Assembly (NCBI GenBank): GCA_032207245.1
Contig: CM063500.1
Span: forward strand, 63,520,578 to 63,584,577
Source: Pardosa pseudoannulata
Lineage: Eukaryota > Arthropoda > Arachnida > Araneae > Lycosidae
Direction of reading: 5' to 3'
Length of the DNA stretch: 64,000 bases
Positions within the stretch are counted from its first letter, which is position 1. The number at the start of each line of letters is the position of its first letter. The position numbers and the translations under genes were made by a program. This document shows, piece by piece, positions 1-10,153 of the stretch. The notes under the pieces were generated by a model that saw nothing but the letters and a program-made list of their open reading frames with translations, had not been told where the DNA came from and did no database searches.

Positions 1-403
1 AGCCTCTTCGGCGTCGGAATCAGGTGCATATCTATACAATATTCCTTGATTCATAAGGTATCCCCTTTCTGTCCAATTTACAAAATTTTCAACTTTTTGA
101 TCATTTTTAAAACATTCAATTATTTTCTTTAAATTTTCATCACTTAATTGAGATTCACGAATGCTGCTGGGACTTCTAGTTGGCATATCGACACCGACGA
201 AATGACACATTTCACCAGAGTTGAACTGGGAACTACAAACCGGTCGCGACAACATGTCCGCTACAACATTGGATTTTCCTGGAAAATAATCAATATTTAA
301 GTTATACGATTGGACTTGCAGAGACCACCGGGCTAACCTTCTGGTAGGAGACTTTAAGCTCATCAGCCATTTTAATGGTTGATGGTCAGTAGCCACTGTA
401 ACA
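1..403 (-). pseudogene. Gypsy pol: RNase H tail and start of integrase region (partial)
   Basis: An open minus-strand frame runs from about 403 to base 1. It encodes the end of a Ty3/Gypsy RNase H: the segment TDHQPLKWLM, an arginine-rich stretch, then YFPGKSNVVADMLSRP, followed by a short linker towards the integrase zinc finger. It joins the upstream reverse transcriptase frame (386-835) out of frame at about 403. The palm motifs of reverse transcriptase (the YxDD region) and the first part of RNase H are absent, so about 200 residues were probably deleted. It continues past the left edge. Confidence 0.8.
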
Positions 404-1067
404 CTGGCCTTCTTGAAGAAGATCATCCATTCTCAGTAAAGGATAAGTGTCTGGTATGGTAACGGCATTAATTTTCCTATAGTCTATGCATAACATCATG
501 CTACCATCAGGTTTTGGAACGAGGACCACCGGTGAAGCATACGGAGACTCACATTCTTCTATAGTTCCTTGAGCCAAGAGATTATCTATCTCCTTTTTAA
601 GAATTTCTTTCTTGATAGGGGTCATCCAATATGGCGGCATTGCGATAGGAGCACTATCTCCTGTGTTGATACGATGCTCTACGTATGGTGTTGTCTCTCC
701 CCCTGGATGGAAACACTTCTCAAACTCTTTCAAAAGAGAATTAAGTTGCGTCCTTTGTTCAGATGTTAGATTTTTTCCTTTCGTCTTTGCGCAACTCGTA
801 TGGATTAACCTTGACCGCGGCAACTGGGATTTCATCTTTTGCGTTAAATTCCTCTATAAATGGATATCTTTTTCTAGGCGTATCACCAAAATACCATGTC
901 CTCTTAGCAGTATCTAGAACTATGTTATGCAGGAAATCCATACCTAAGAGTGTTCGATTACCTATTGCATGAGGTAAAATAATAAACTCAGTTTCAAAAA
1001 TTCTTCCTTCAATTTCTACTGGCACGATGTCAAAGAGAGTTTCTCGAGCCTGGGTGATTGATTCCAT
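386..1067 (-). pseudogene. Gypsy pol: end of protease and start of reverse transcriptase
   Basis: Two overlapping minus-strand frames (759-1067 and 386-835) form one decayed stretch. The first carries a retropepsin C-terminal half with the motif LLGMDFL. The second carries the reverse transcriptase entry region: HRINTGDSAPI, then PYASPVVLVPKPDGSMMLCIDYRK, with YPLLRMDDLL close to its end. This is the Ty3/Gypsy fingers region. The frame changes between about 759 and 835 and ends at a deletion near 403, so no functional enzyme can be made. Confidence 0.8.
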
Positions 1068-2016
1068 TGGCCAACGTTACATCATGTGTACTGGGATTCA
1101 AGGTAATGCCAGTTTCTTTAAACAATTTATGCATGCGTTCGCCTGCAATTGAGCGATTTGCCCCTGTATCTGCACACACCAACACCTTTTTGTTGCAGAG
1201 TGTAATAGGCACATTTAGAGCAGAAACGGTTGCAGAGTTACAACTATATAGCAGAAGTCGCTGTGCTTGCACATTTTCCTTTTTAACCACAGAAGAACAG
1301 TCCGGACATTTTCGCTTAATGAAACCCGGTTTTCTACACCCGTAGCAGGCAATAGCGTTTTCTTTTTGTCTGTTAGCAATTGTGAGATTAGGCCGGGACA
1401 TACCTGGAACGTGAGGTGTATTCGATTTCTTGAAACCTTCTCTATGAATATACTCTTTCTTACTGTTACCTATAACAGGATCTCTCTTAGCAAGCGTGGA
1501 ACTTATATTTTCATAAGCATCCAGTTTTTCAGCTAGAATATCTGGAGAAGTGAGGTTTTCCCACTCATCTAGCATATGTTCCTTACACTCGGAGGAAACA
1601 CGCCGTTTCATTTGATCAGCTAGGATCAAATTTTGTAAGGTTTCGAAAGACGTAACATTAAGCTCCTTGAGCCAATTTTCGAAATAAGCTCGTAATTCGA
1701 AATAATAATCTCGCCAGGTAATTTCTTTAAGCTTGCGATGAGAAAAGAACAGCTGCCTAAACTTTTCTGCACTAAGTTTGAAGCGTTTTAATAACAATTC
1801 TTTAACGTGAGAGAAACTAGAAGCATTTTCTTCCGATTCACGGGCAATGAGAGTTGAAACCGAACTTGGAACAACACTGAGTAAGTACGACACCCACATA
1901 TTCTCAGGAATCTTAGAGAGCTTTAACTGCCTTTCCATGAGCACAAAGAACAGAGTGATATCATCACTATCTGTCTTAAATGTAAGCAACAACTTCTGCA
2001 CATCAATTCTACCCAC
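1030..2016 (-). pseudogene. Gypsy gag with CCHC knuckle and protease active-site region
   Basis: A 328-residue minus-strand frame resembles a Ty3/Gypsy gag. A helical capsid-like region with KLKEITWRDYYFELRAYFE lies in the middle. It is followed by a zinc knuckle (CYGCRKPGFIKRKCPDC, spacing close to CX2CX4HX4C but with the His position altered). Near the end is the retropepsin active site ADTGANRSIAG. The frame then shifts at 1030-1067 into the rest of the protease. Gag would bind genomic RNA and form the particle; the DTG aspartate is retained, but the frameshift breaks the enzyme. Confidence 0.75.
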
Positions 2017-2152
2017 CGGGTGAGAAAATGATCTCTCTGTATCAGCACCTACCGCTCCACTGGTTTCGTTTTGGCTTTACACTTGCAATCTGAGCTTCTC
2101 AAGTTCACAATTAAGTTCAAATTTTCGCTTTTCGAATTCTAACTCCTCTGCC

Positions 2153-2368
2153 CTACATTTTTCTTCCAAAGCTTCGCGCTGTTTTTTTTTCTTCACGAAC
2201 CGCAATTTGATTTCGTACTAAGGAATTTATAACATCCTCTTCATAAAGGGGGGGAGATTTTATCATTTCTCGAAGTTCAAATACCTTCATTGAATTTTGT
2301 ACATCCAAATTCATTTCAACAGCAATTTCGAAAAGGTCTTCTTTACGCGCTTTGTTCAATTCTGCCAT
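2153..2368 (-). pseudogene. Gypsy gag N-terminal segment
   Basis: A 71-residue minus-strand frame begins MAELNKARKEDLFEIAVEMN, followed by a short SAP-like helical segment (VFELREMIKSPP) and a run of charged residues. This N-terminus is typical of arthropod Gypsy polyproteins. It breaks at about 2190, next to an eight-T run that is a likely frameshift site, and the capsid part resumes in another frame at 2016. The ATG at 2366-2368 is the likely translation start of the element. Confidence 0.65.
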
Positions 2369-2935
2369 TTTTAAAAATTTTAACTAAAAAGGTCATCAAC
2401 TAAAATTTTGAATACACTAATCGAAAAGTTCTATACCGTTCCCCAAACACTAGGTTCACCGCTAAAGCTTACATTAAGCATATACAAATAATATTTTTAT
2501 ACATCAAAATAAATTTCGAAATAATAAATTTTCTCTTTACGTAAATAACAACCAGAAGTCATAAATTCACACAATGTTTAAAGAAAATGTGAAATCAAAA
2601 GTAACGATTTTAAACATAATTATTCAAAATCAATCATTAACATACTATCAGTATTCAAAATCACAATTAATAACTTTAAATAATACGGAAAGAACCACGT
2701 TCAATTATATTATAATTAATGTGTTTGCTCATAAATAAGCAGTTATAATTACTTGCATCAATTTATTTCATACACCAGAAACGAAAGTATAAATTGAGAT
2801 ATCTTTTCACTGTTTAAATTTTAAAATATATGATACACAAAACACGTTGTTATTCTAAAATAAAATATACTCATACACCATAAAATTCCACATAACAACA
2901 TAAATCAACATAAATCGTTTTAGAAATCAAAACTA
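2369..2935 (-). other. AT-rich leader segment inside the Gypsy element, no gene seen
   Basis: About 570 bases of very AT-rich sequence between the gag start and the DnaJ-like fragment. No coding potential, tRNA-like sequence or repeat was recognised. It is long for a Gypsy leader and may be foreign sequence carried with the DnaJ fragment. Confidence 0.5.
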
Positions 2936-3175
2936 TTAATCAGAACATAAAATTAAGCATATTGGTTTTTGTTTAAATGATAGAGAAATACTTATCCACT
3001 GGGAGAGAAATAAACGCAAAATGAAATAAAACCAGCTGGGATTTTTATCAGGATGACATTCTTTAGCTAACTTTCTATGCCTTTTAATTTCCGTATCTGT
3101 AGCATTTGGAGACACTCCTAGCAAATCATATAACTTTATCACCATCGACGACTTGAAAACACCATTTGAAGACAC
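2936..3175 (-). pseudogene. DnaJ (J-domain) fragment, DNAJA-like, inside the Gypsy leader
   Basis: From the ATG at about 3142 the minus strand encodes [20 protein letters not shown], then [17 protein letters not shown]. This is the first half of a type A J-domain: helix I with YDLLG, helix II with RKLAKE, and the HPD motif that stimulates Hsp70 ATPase. One residue is lost between EIK and RKLAKE. After NPS the match stops near a GT that could be a donor. A CCCAG about 30 bases on is followed by bases that would read DKYF, resembling the next J-domain segment. It is a degenerate partial copy, not a working gene. No zinc-finger or C-terminal domain is present. Confidence 0.7.
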
Positions 3176-3218
3176 TTTCCATTTTAAAAAAGGAGCTTCA
3201 CTTTTTTCAAAACCGAAA

Positions 3219-3221
<3 letters not shown>

Positions 3222-3253
<32 letters not shown>
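3222..3253. repeat. (CA)n microsatellite
   Basis: An uninterrupted run of about 16 CA dinucleotides, followed by AAATAAATAAAT. Confidence 0.95.
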
Positions 3254-3255
<2 letters not shown>

Positions 3256-3300
3256 TAAATAAATAAAATAATAAAAAAATTTCAATTCGAAGTGGACTCG

Positions 3301-3318
3301 GCCACGAGTTGGGCGCCA
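3301..3318 (-). other. Primer-binding site of the Gypsy element
   Basis: The minus strand reads TGGCGCCCAACTCGTGGC just inside the LTR. It starts with the TGG complementary to a tRNA CCA end and resembles the known lysine-tRNA primer-binding sites that begin TGGCGCCCAAC. The tRNA assignment is inferred. Confidence 0.6.
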
Positions 3319-3568
3319 AATATAATGGTCGACAGGCAAGGACGGCACCATTTTAATACAAAAACACATTTATTTCTTCTTTTCACCACAAAACAACACT
3401 GTATACATCACACAAGAATCAAACACACACAGATCATATAAAACGTCATCGCATCCCTAGCGGTGAGTACCTAAAGCTCGGTTGGAGCGGGAGAGAAAAA
3501 AAAAAAAGGGCCACGCGGTTTTTGTCACGTGCCTGAATTCCGGGCCGTTATACTTTGTTTTTACGACA
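3319..3568 (-). repeat. 5' LTR of the Gypsy element
   Basis: On the minus strand the likely LTR starts TGTCGTAAAAAC at 3568 and ends near the primer-binding site. It contains a GC-richer U3 part and an AATAAA polyadenylation signal about 60 bases before its end. The outer boundary is a guess from the TGT start. The partner LTR is outside the window, so the edges cannot be checked by alignment. Confidence 0.55.
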
Positions 3569-4221
3569 GCTGATGACAAAATCTCTGCTTTGGGCAATGG
3601 CGTAGCTAGAATTCTTTTTAGAGGACGGTCCAAACTACAGTGAACTTTCAATCCCATAAGGAAAATCTCATTACACGCACACACAAATACATAAAGTACA
3701 TAAGTCTTATACATTCTTAGTGTTGCATGCATACATAAATACTCTTGAAATAGATCAACAACTCTGTACACAATTTTATTGTATCATGAAAAATATATGT
3801 TCAACCACATGAGCCTTTAAATTAACGCTCTTTAATTAAGTTTTTACCAAGTTTAAGTTTACCTGGTAAACATTGTTTACGCTCTAGTATTTACCAGACG
3901 CATATGAACTAAATTTATGAATAACTAGGAAAAATAAATAAACTGAGAAAGGAATTAGGGCATATTCTCTTATTTTGCTTTTACAAACTTACAGACCTTG
4001 ATTGAAAACAAAATTCGAAAACAATGTAGCATAATCAATAATTTATAAACTAACGTTTATTCTCGTAAATTAATTCTTTAAAGACAGTTATTTTAAAGCC
4101 AGTGTGAAGTCCCCTAGTCACTAGACAACAGTCTTTTCTTTTGGTTTGTCCCGGAGGAGGAAGAACCAGGGGTCAAAGAATATGGAGAAAAGGAGAAAGG
4201 AAGGCACCGTAGAGATAACGT
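3569..4221. other. AT-rich intergenic stretch, nothing recognised
   Basis: No supported gene or repeat. A 104-residue frame at 3457-3771 on the minus strand crosses the LTR edge and looks like chance. Confidence 0.5.
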
Positions 4222-5880
4222 GAACATGCAAGCGAACAAAATGATCTTTAAGAGCTTTGACAGAAAAACTACTTTACATTCTTCTCCTCAGATTCAGTTT
4301 CTTCGTTCCTTTTTTAAGTTGTGATTGAACTTTGTTTTTTAAATTACCAATTTTGTAGATTTCAAGTATAGCCTTTTAAAAATTCATTGTACCATATATG
4401 CCAATCTGAACCAAAATAAATCACTTGAAAATGTTTAGGTATTGTAAGGGAAATCTACAAAACCTTCACCTGCAAACACGCAGGCGAAAAAAGTGGTATC
4501 TAAGAACCATGCTATATAAACAACTTTACAGGCTCTTACTCAAATTCAGTATATTCATTCCTTTTTTAAGTTGTATTGATTTTATTTTTTAAACTATCAG
4601 TTTTGTAGATTTCATGTATGGATTTTTAAAAATTCATTGTACCATATTAGCCAATCTGAACCAAAATAAATTGTTGGAAAATGTTTAGCTATTGAAAGAA
4701 GAATCTACAAAACCTTCACCTGAGAACAAGCAAGCGAAAAAAGTGGTATCTAAGAACCATGCTATATAAACAACTTTAGAGTCTCCTACTCAGATTCAGT
4801 ATATTCATTCCTCTTTTGAATTGTATTGACTTTATTTTTTAAATTATCAGTTTTGTAGATTTCATGTATGGATTTTTAAAAATTCATTGTACCATATTAG
4901 CCAATCTGAACCAAAATAAATCGTTGGAAAATGTTTAGCTATTGAAAGAAGAATCTACAAAACCTTCACCTGAGAACATGCAAACGAAAAGAGTGGTCTC
5001 TAAGAAGCTTGTTAGATAAACAACTTTACAGGCTCCTACTCAGATTCAGTATATTCATTCCTCTTTTAAGTTGTATTGATTTTATTTTTTAAATTATCAG
5101 TTTTGTAGATGTCATGTATGGATTTTTAAAACTTCATTGTACCATATTAGCCAATCTGAACCAAAATAAATCGTTGGAAAATGTTTAGCTATTGAAAGAA
5201 GAATCTACAAAACCTTCACCTGAGAACACGCAAACGAAAAAAGTAGTCTCTAAGAACCTTGTTAGATAAACAACTTTACAGGCTCCTACTCAGATTCAGT
5301 ATATTCATTCCTCTTTTAAGTTGTATTGATTTTATTTTTTAAATTATCAGTTTTGTAGATGTCATGTATGGATTTTTAAAACTTCATTGTACCATATTAG
5401 CCAATCTGAACCAAAATAAATCGTTGGAAAAGGTTTAGCTATTGAAAGAAGAATCTACAAAACCTTCACCTCAGAACAAGCAAGCGAAAAACGTAGTCTC
5501 TAAGAACCTTGTTAGATAAACAACTTTAGAGTCTCCTACTCAGATTCAGTATCTTCATTCCTTTTTTATGTTGTATTGATATTATTTTTTAAATTATTAA
5601 TTTTGTAGATTTCTGGTATTAGTTTTTAAAAGTTTCTTGCATATTAGCCAATCTGAACCAAAATAAATCGTTGGAAAAGGTTTAGCTATTGAAAGAAGAA
5701 TCTACAAAACCTTCACCTCAGAACAAGCAAGCGAAAAACGTAGTCTCTAAGAACCTTGTTAGATAAACAACTTTAGAGTCTCCTACTCAGATTCAGTATC
5801 TTCACATGTTGTAAATTATTTTTTAAATTATTAATTTTGTAGATTTCTGGTATTAGTTTTTAAAAGTTTCTTGCATATCA
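4222..5880. repeat. Tandem array (satellite), about seven units of ~250 bp
   Basis: The marker GATTCAGT recurs at 4291, 4543, 4793, 5043, 5293, 5543 and 5790, giving a period of 247-252 bases. Central units (4793-5543) are nearly identical. The first unit and the last one or two are more diverged, as expected of array edges. Each unit holds a 12-bp inverted pair, GTTTTGTAGATT (for example 4600-4611) and AATCTACAAAAC (4702-4713). The last unit is cut short about 15 bases before a mariner element. Confidence 0.92.
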
Positions 5881-5895
5881 TATATTTGAAGTATA

Positions 5896-7119
5896 AGAGG
5901 GTCACTCTGAAATTTTTGAGGTACAACTAGGTTTTTAAAGTTATACTTACAAAATTTTAAATGTGTTCAAAGTAATCTCCTCCAACATCAATACACTTTT
6001 GTAGTCGAATTTTCCGCAGATTAAATGCCTCAAGCCATTCATTTCTTGGAATAGATGAAAAAAGCATTTATAGCCACATCAATCTTTTCTTCTGAATGAA
6101 AACGACGTCCACGTAAGTTCTTTTTTAGATTAAAGAATAACCAAAAGTCACACATATCTTGATGAGGTGAATACGGTGGAAGTTTTATCACTTTAATTTG
6201 TTTTTGCTTAAGAAACTCAACTGTTAATCCAGCTGTCGATGCTCCGAAGATGCATTGTCATGGTAAATCATTAGTCCCCTAGCATCCACTTCTTGTAGAA
6301 TTTGTGGAAGACATTTAGTGGTATACCAGTTTGCTGTTTCTGTCTTCTGTCCTTCCAACTTGATGGCTTTGACCAACCCCGTACTTCGGAAGAAAACGGC
6401 ATACATCAATTTTCTTTTTCGCGTTGTCTTTTCACAATTGTCGGCGTGGGATCCTCTTTAAAGACCCATACTTTGCTTTCTTGACATGGAAAGTCAAAAA
6501 ATGGTATGTACGTTTCATCACCCGTTACAATTTTAGAAATGATGCGGTATTCACCATAATTTAGCAATTTAAGAGTGTCTTTACTGATTCTGACACGCTC
6601 CCCGTTTTGGTGCTCAGTTAGATTATGGGGAACCCAACGGCAAACTACTTTTTTCATATGTAATTCTTCATTAATAATTTTGTGTATGGCTGCGGATCCA
6701 ATGTCAAGTTCCATCTGTATAATTTGATAGGTACAGTGATTATCATCCATTAACATTTTTAGTGTGGCAGACACATTATCTGGGATTACTGTCGACGGCG
6801 GCCTTCCTGTGTGTTCTTCATTTAAACCATCTGAATGCAGTAGCAAGAGCTGGAGATTCATCACCAAATGCAACCGTTGAAAGCATTCATCTTGATTTAA
6901 TCCTGCTTTAAAATCGTAGAAAATCATAGCGCGAAAATGTTCTCGCGTCAACTCCATTTTCTCTTCTGTTTAAAATTTATTCTACGCTAAACAAGTTGAA
7001 GTAAGTCAGTAAAATATTGTCTGCTGTGTTAAAATACTTTGTATTTTAAATTTAAACCGTTATTTTTATTTTGTAAATTCTAGTCTGCCCGTATCTTAAA
7101 AATTTCAGAGTAACCCTCG
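5896..7119 (-). mobile_element. mariner-family DNA transposon (1224 bp), inactive
   Basis: The ends are inverted repeats of about 25 bases: the left reads AGAGGGTCACTCTGAAATTT and the right, on the other strand, CGAGGGTTACTCTGAAATTT. Each is flanked by TA (5894-5895 and 7120-7121), the target duplication of Tc1/mariner elements. Length and a single minus-strand transposase fit mariner. The transposase is frameshifted, so the copy is dead. Confidence 0.9.
5958..6957 (-). pseudogene. mariner transposase, frameshifted
   Basis: Starting MELTREHFRAMIFYDFKAGL, the minus strand encodes the helix-turn-helix DNA-binding half and then a DD34D-type catalytic half. Recognisable blocks in order are the second helix-turn-helix (about 6780-6650), VTGDET holding the first aspartate, YHDNASSEHR holding the second, and YSPHQDMCDFWLF holding the third. 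Total coding length is about 333 codons, normal for mariner (about 340). The frame breaks near 6406-6409, near 6230, and again near 6065 in a T run. All three catalytic aspartates are still visible, so the breaks are fairly recent on an otherwise conserved gene. Confidence 0.88.
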
Positions 7120-7121
7120 TA

Positions 7122-7726
7122 TGCTAATATGTGACATTATTTAAGTTAATTTTTTATTATGTTCTCCATTAAATCTTCCGTTAAACATATAATTGCAAAT
7201 GGCGTTGAACATTAGTTTGACCGAGAATTGAGTCTATATTATTCTCAAGGTAATATTTTGCGAACTTTAAGATTCCTCCACACTATGCTCTACTACAAGG
7301 GTGGCCAAGATCCTGGACAGTCCGAGTCATTTTTCAAAATTTGAAATTTTTCGCTAGCCGAAATTAAATACGTATTTAAAAGGTATACAAAAAAGATATT
7401 AAACTGAACTTAATGATATTACGTAATGATATTACGTAAATAATTTTCTTTTATATTTGGCTCAAATAATAGATTAGGTGCTTATGTGATAATGTTAAAT
7501 TTAATTATCGATTATTTTTGTTGCAATGAAAATTTTATCATAGGTATTAAAAACAAATTCTATCTACCTCTAGTGTGTAGTATATAGTTCCATTCCTTTA
7601 CTTCTATTAATTACTGTGCCCAAAAAAAAATGGAAGAGAACTTAACGATAATTTAAACGTAGCTAAGAAAACTTCGAATTATCTTTCTAAATTAATTCAA
7701 CGTGATTCTAAACTGCATTCACAGTA
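7122..7726. other. AT-rich intergenic stretch, nothing recognised
   Basis: No open frame, repeat or structural signal stands out. Confidence 0.5.
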
Positions 7727-7888
7727 TAAGGCAATTTGTCGCAAAATCACGAGCTACTATAATGCCCTTCTCATCCATTTTCATGTTTACAACAGCCAAT
7801 AGACAAACAATAAACTTCCCTTCCATTTGAAACTAAAGCTAGATTTGTAATAAATTGAGAATTTGCCCTACTGCGTGAAATCGCCTTA
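7727..7888. mobile_element. MITE with TAAGGC termini (162 bp)
   Basis: The ends form an inverted repeat: TAAGGCAATTTGTCGCA at the left and TAAGGCGATTTCACGCA read from the right. A related copy lies inverted at 34729-34890 inside the MATH-BTB intron and has the same length. No coding capacity; the superfamily was not determined. Confidence 0.75.
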
Positions 7889-8152
7889 TCGGGAGAAAAT
7901 GAACAAATTATTGAGCTTGTACCGGATAATTCTAAGCCATAAAACAAACCATTTTTTATGTGCTTTATAGGGTATTGTACAATTTTAGAAAATTAAAACC
8001 TATACTGACCCCTTCATATGATGGGCTATATGTTTGTTATATTATTGTAAAATTTAATGGAATTTTTAAGGCAGATGTCTCTAAATCAAGTATTACGCTT
8101 TGCTAATCAAGGCAGACTGAAAATAATACAACTTTTCGGGTTCACAACATAG

Positions 8153-8489
8153 TAAGGTGAATGATGACTGACTCCATTTAATTTTTCATTCACACTTAAA
8201 GAAATAGAAGTAAGCGCGAGAGCGCTGGTCGAGGTCGTCCTTATCCGACCCATCCAACTCTTTGTCTCTGGTAAGCTTTGCACTCGCGTTAGAGTTGAGT
8301 TGTAGAGTTGCGTGGGAAGTCACCACTAAGGTGAATGATGACTGACTCCATTTAACTTTATAAACATTTATTCATTCACACTTAAAGAAATAGAAGTAAG
8401 CGCGAGAGCGTCCTTATCCGACCCATCCAACCCTTTGTCTCTGGTAAGCTTTGAGCGCGAGTTAGAGTTGAGTTGTACAGTAGCATGGG
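8153..8489. repeat. Direct tandem duplication, 174-bp period
   Basis: Two copies begin TAAGGTGAATGATGACTGACT at 8153 and 8327. They share CACTTAAAGAAATAGAAGTA and CTCTGGTAAGCTTTG. The second carries a short insert containing ATTTATTC, and the first an extra CTGGTCGAGGTC block. GC content is higher than the surroundings. It may be a doubled LTR fragment, but no LTR ends were found. Confidence 0.8.
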
Positions 8490-9192
8490 AGTCGGCGGCT
8501 CACGATGGAGTCGCAAATTCTGGACACCACAATAGTTTATATATGAAGCGTCAGAAATCGACTCCTTGATATGCTATAGAAACATGCAGCAGCTGCGATA
8601 CTACTACTGTTTTTATGACTGTTTCATATAACTGAACAGGATTAAAAAAAAGATTTAAATATGTGTATATGATACAGTTATTTTAAGTTTATTAAAATTG
8701 ATATTCTTTCAAATAAATGAAACAAAATGCACTCATGATTTGCCCTCTTCTTGCTTTTTTATTCGTCAGTTCATCTTGTAGGCGAATCTGCTTTGCAAAC
8801 TTATAATCAGAGTTATAATACAATATATGCGCGACAAGCCCGCTAAAAATGATACGCTTACTGGCCTATTCTTTTGTATTAGCGTGCAGTAAAACATGAG
8901 AAATCAGTTAACAAAAACAATTTTATTGTCGTAAGAAAAACAATAAAAACACTTAAATTACAACTCTAAAGATATATCTTAACACATCTCTAAACTGAAC
9001 TAAACTTAACATAAATGAACTCTTACTGGAGGCAAGGGGGGAAACAACCTGTTAAACACCTCTCTCAACTGAACTCCTATTTGGGAAAAACACAACATAA
9101 ACATATACGCCAACACATCTCTCGAGGCTATATATATACCTACTAATTTACATAAAGCTCACTCCGGAGCCAAATATGCCGCAGCCGTTAAA
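8490..9192. other. Left flank of the Copia element, possible old LTR debris
   Basis: No gene. The part from about 8925 to 9190 is GC-richer than its surroundings and may be remains of an LTR, but its ends cannot be placed. Confidence 0.35.
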
Positions 9193-9429
9193 TGATGCAA
9201 AAATATTACTAAAGGCAGATATATTTTGATAAATAGAAGAGAAAAAGTGTAAGCAAGCCAACACACGCAATTCTACAGAGATTACTTATTTATTAACTTA
9301 ATGTAATGTTGCCAAAACAGGAAATACAAAATACTATACAGAATAAATAAAGAAAAAAACATTGAGGTAATAATCATAGCAATGCTTTGGCAGGTAAAAA
9401 GAACATGTAAGATTAATTTAGTTCTGACA
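9193..9429 (-). repeat. Copia 3' LTR
   Basis: 237 bases with TGTCAGAAC...TTTTGCATCA ends when read on the minus strand. It is almost identical to 18340-18512 plus 24115-24178 and to 29397-29634. Confidence 0.93.
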
Positions 9430-9469
9430 CTCCTCCTTGCCAAAGTATGCTTTATCACACATGGAAGGG

Positions 9470-10153
9470 CTATTTACAGAAACCCAAGTATTTTCTCAAG
9501 TTAGTTAACACTGTCTTTGAAATGTTTTTGGTTAAAACATCGGCTACGTTTTCTTTGGAATTTACATATTCCAGTCGAATCACACCTTGTTCAATGTGGT
9601 CACGGATGAAATTATGCTTAATGTCCATGTGTTTACTGCGTTCAGATGTAGTTTGGTTCTGTGCAATGAACATAGCTGCTTGGTTGTCTACTTTTATAAC
9701 TGAGGGTGATGGGATAAAGTTGGACATCCCCAGTTCCTTCAGCAGACCCCTTATCCATAAAACTTCTTTTGTGGCAAGGGCAGCAGCCATATACTCAGCT
9801 TCAGCCGAAGATAAAGCAACAGTAGACTGCTTCTTGCTGCACCAAGATATTGCAACACCACCTAATATTAGAACATATCCACTGAAAGACTTTCTATCTA
9901 CCTTGTCAGCATCACAGAACGTTTTAAGTGCTTTTCCTGTCTTTCTGAACGTAAGGGATAGATGTTTGGTTTCTTTGAGGTAGCGAAAAAGATGTTTAAC
10001 ACTTCTCCAATGAAATTCTGATGATCTCTCATTGAATTGGCTCATATAGGTTGCACTAAATGTAATATCAGGACGTGTTCCACAGGCAAGGTATAACAGG
10101 CTACCTGTGGCTTGCCTGGAATTTTGTCGCTTTCTGCCTTTACATCTTTCCAC
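9470..10153 (-). pseudogene. Copia RNase H domain (C-terminal end of pol)
   Basis: This minus-strand frame continues Copia pol after a frameshift at about 10100. Recognisable family blocks in order are GTRPDITFSATYMSQF, CDAD with the first RNase H aspartate, SGYVLILGG, STVALSSAEAEYMA with the conserved glutamate, VDNQAAMFIAQN with another acidic residue, KHMDIKHNFIRD, and ENVADVLTK before the stop at 9470-9472. The RNase H active-site acidic residues are retained. The enzyme would degrade RNA in the RNA-DNA hybrid during reverse transcription. The frameshift separates it from the reverse transcriptase. Confidence 0.9.

Larger units (their letters stand above)
1..3568 (-). mobile_element. Gypsy-type LTR retrotransposon, 5' portion, truncated by window edge
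   Basis: Read on the minus strand, the order is LTR (about 3568-3319), a primer-binding site (3318-3301), a long AT-rich leader, gag (2368-1030) with a CCHC knuckle, protease, the start of reverse transcriptase, then the end of RNase H running off the window at base 1. This is the Ty3/Gypsy order. The element is dead: gag and pol are split by several frameshifts, and most of the reverse transcriptase is missing at about 403. The leader is unusually long and contains a DnaJ-like fragment. The integrase core and 3' LTR lie outside the window. Confidence 0.8.

Noticed and set aside
3457..3771. 104-residue minus-strand frame near the Gypsy LTR
   Set aside because: It overlaps the LTR start and reads low-complexity sequence; no recognisable protein.
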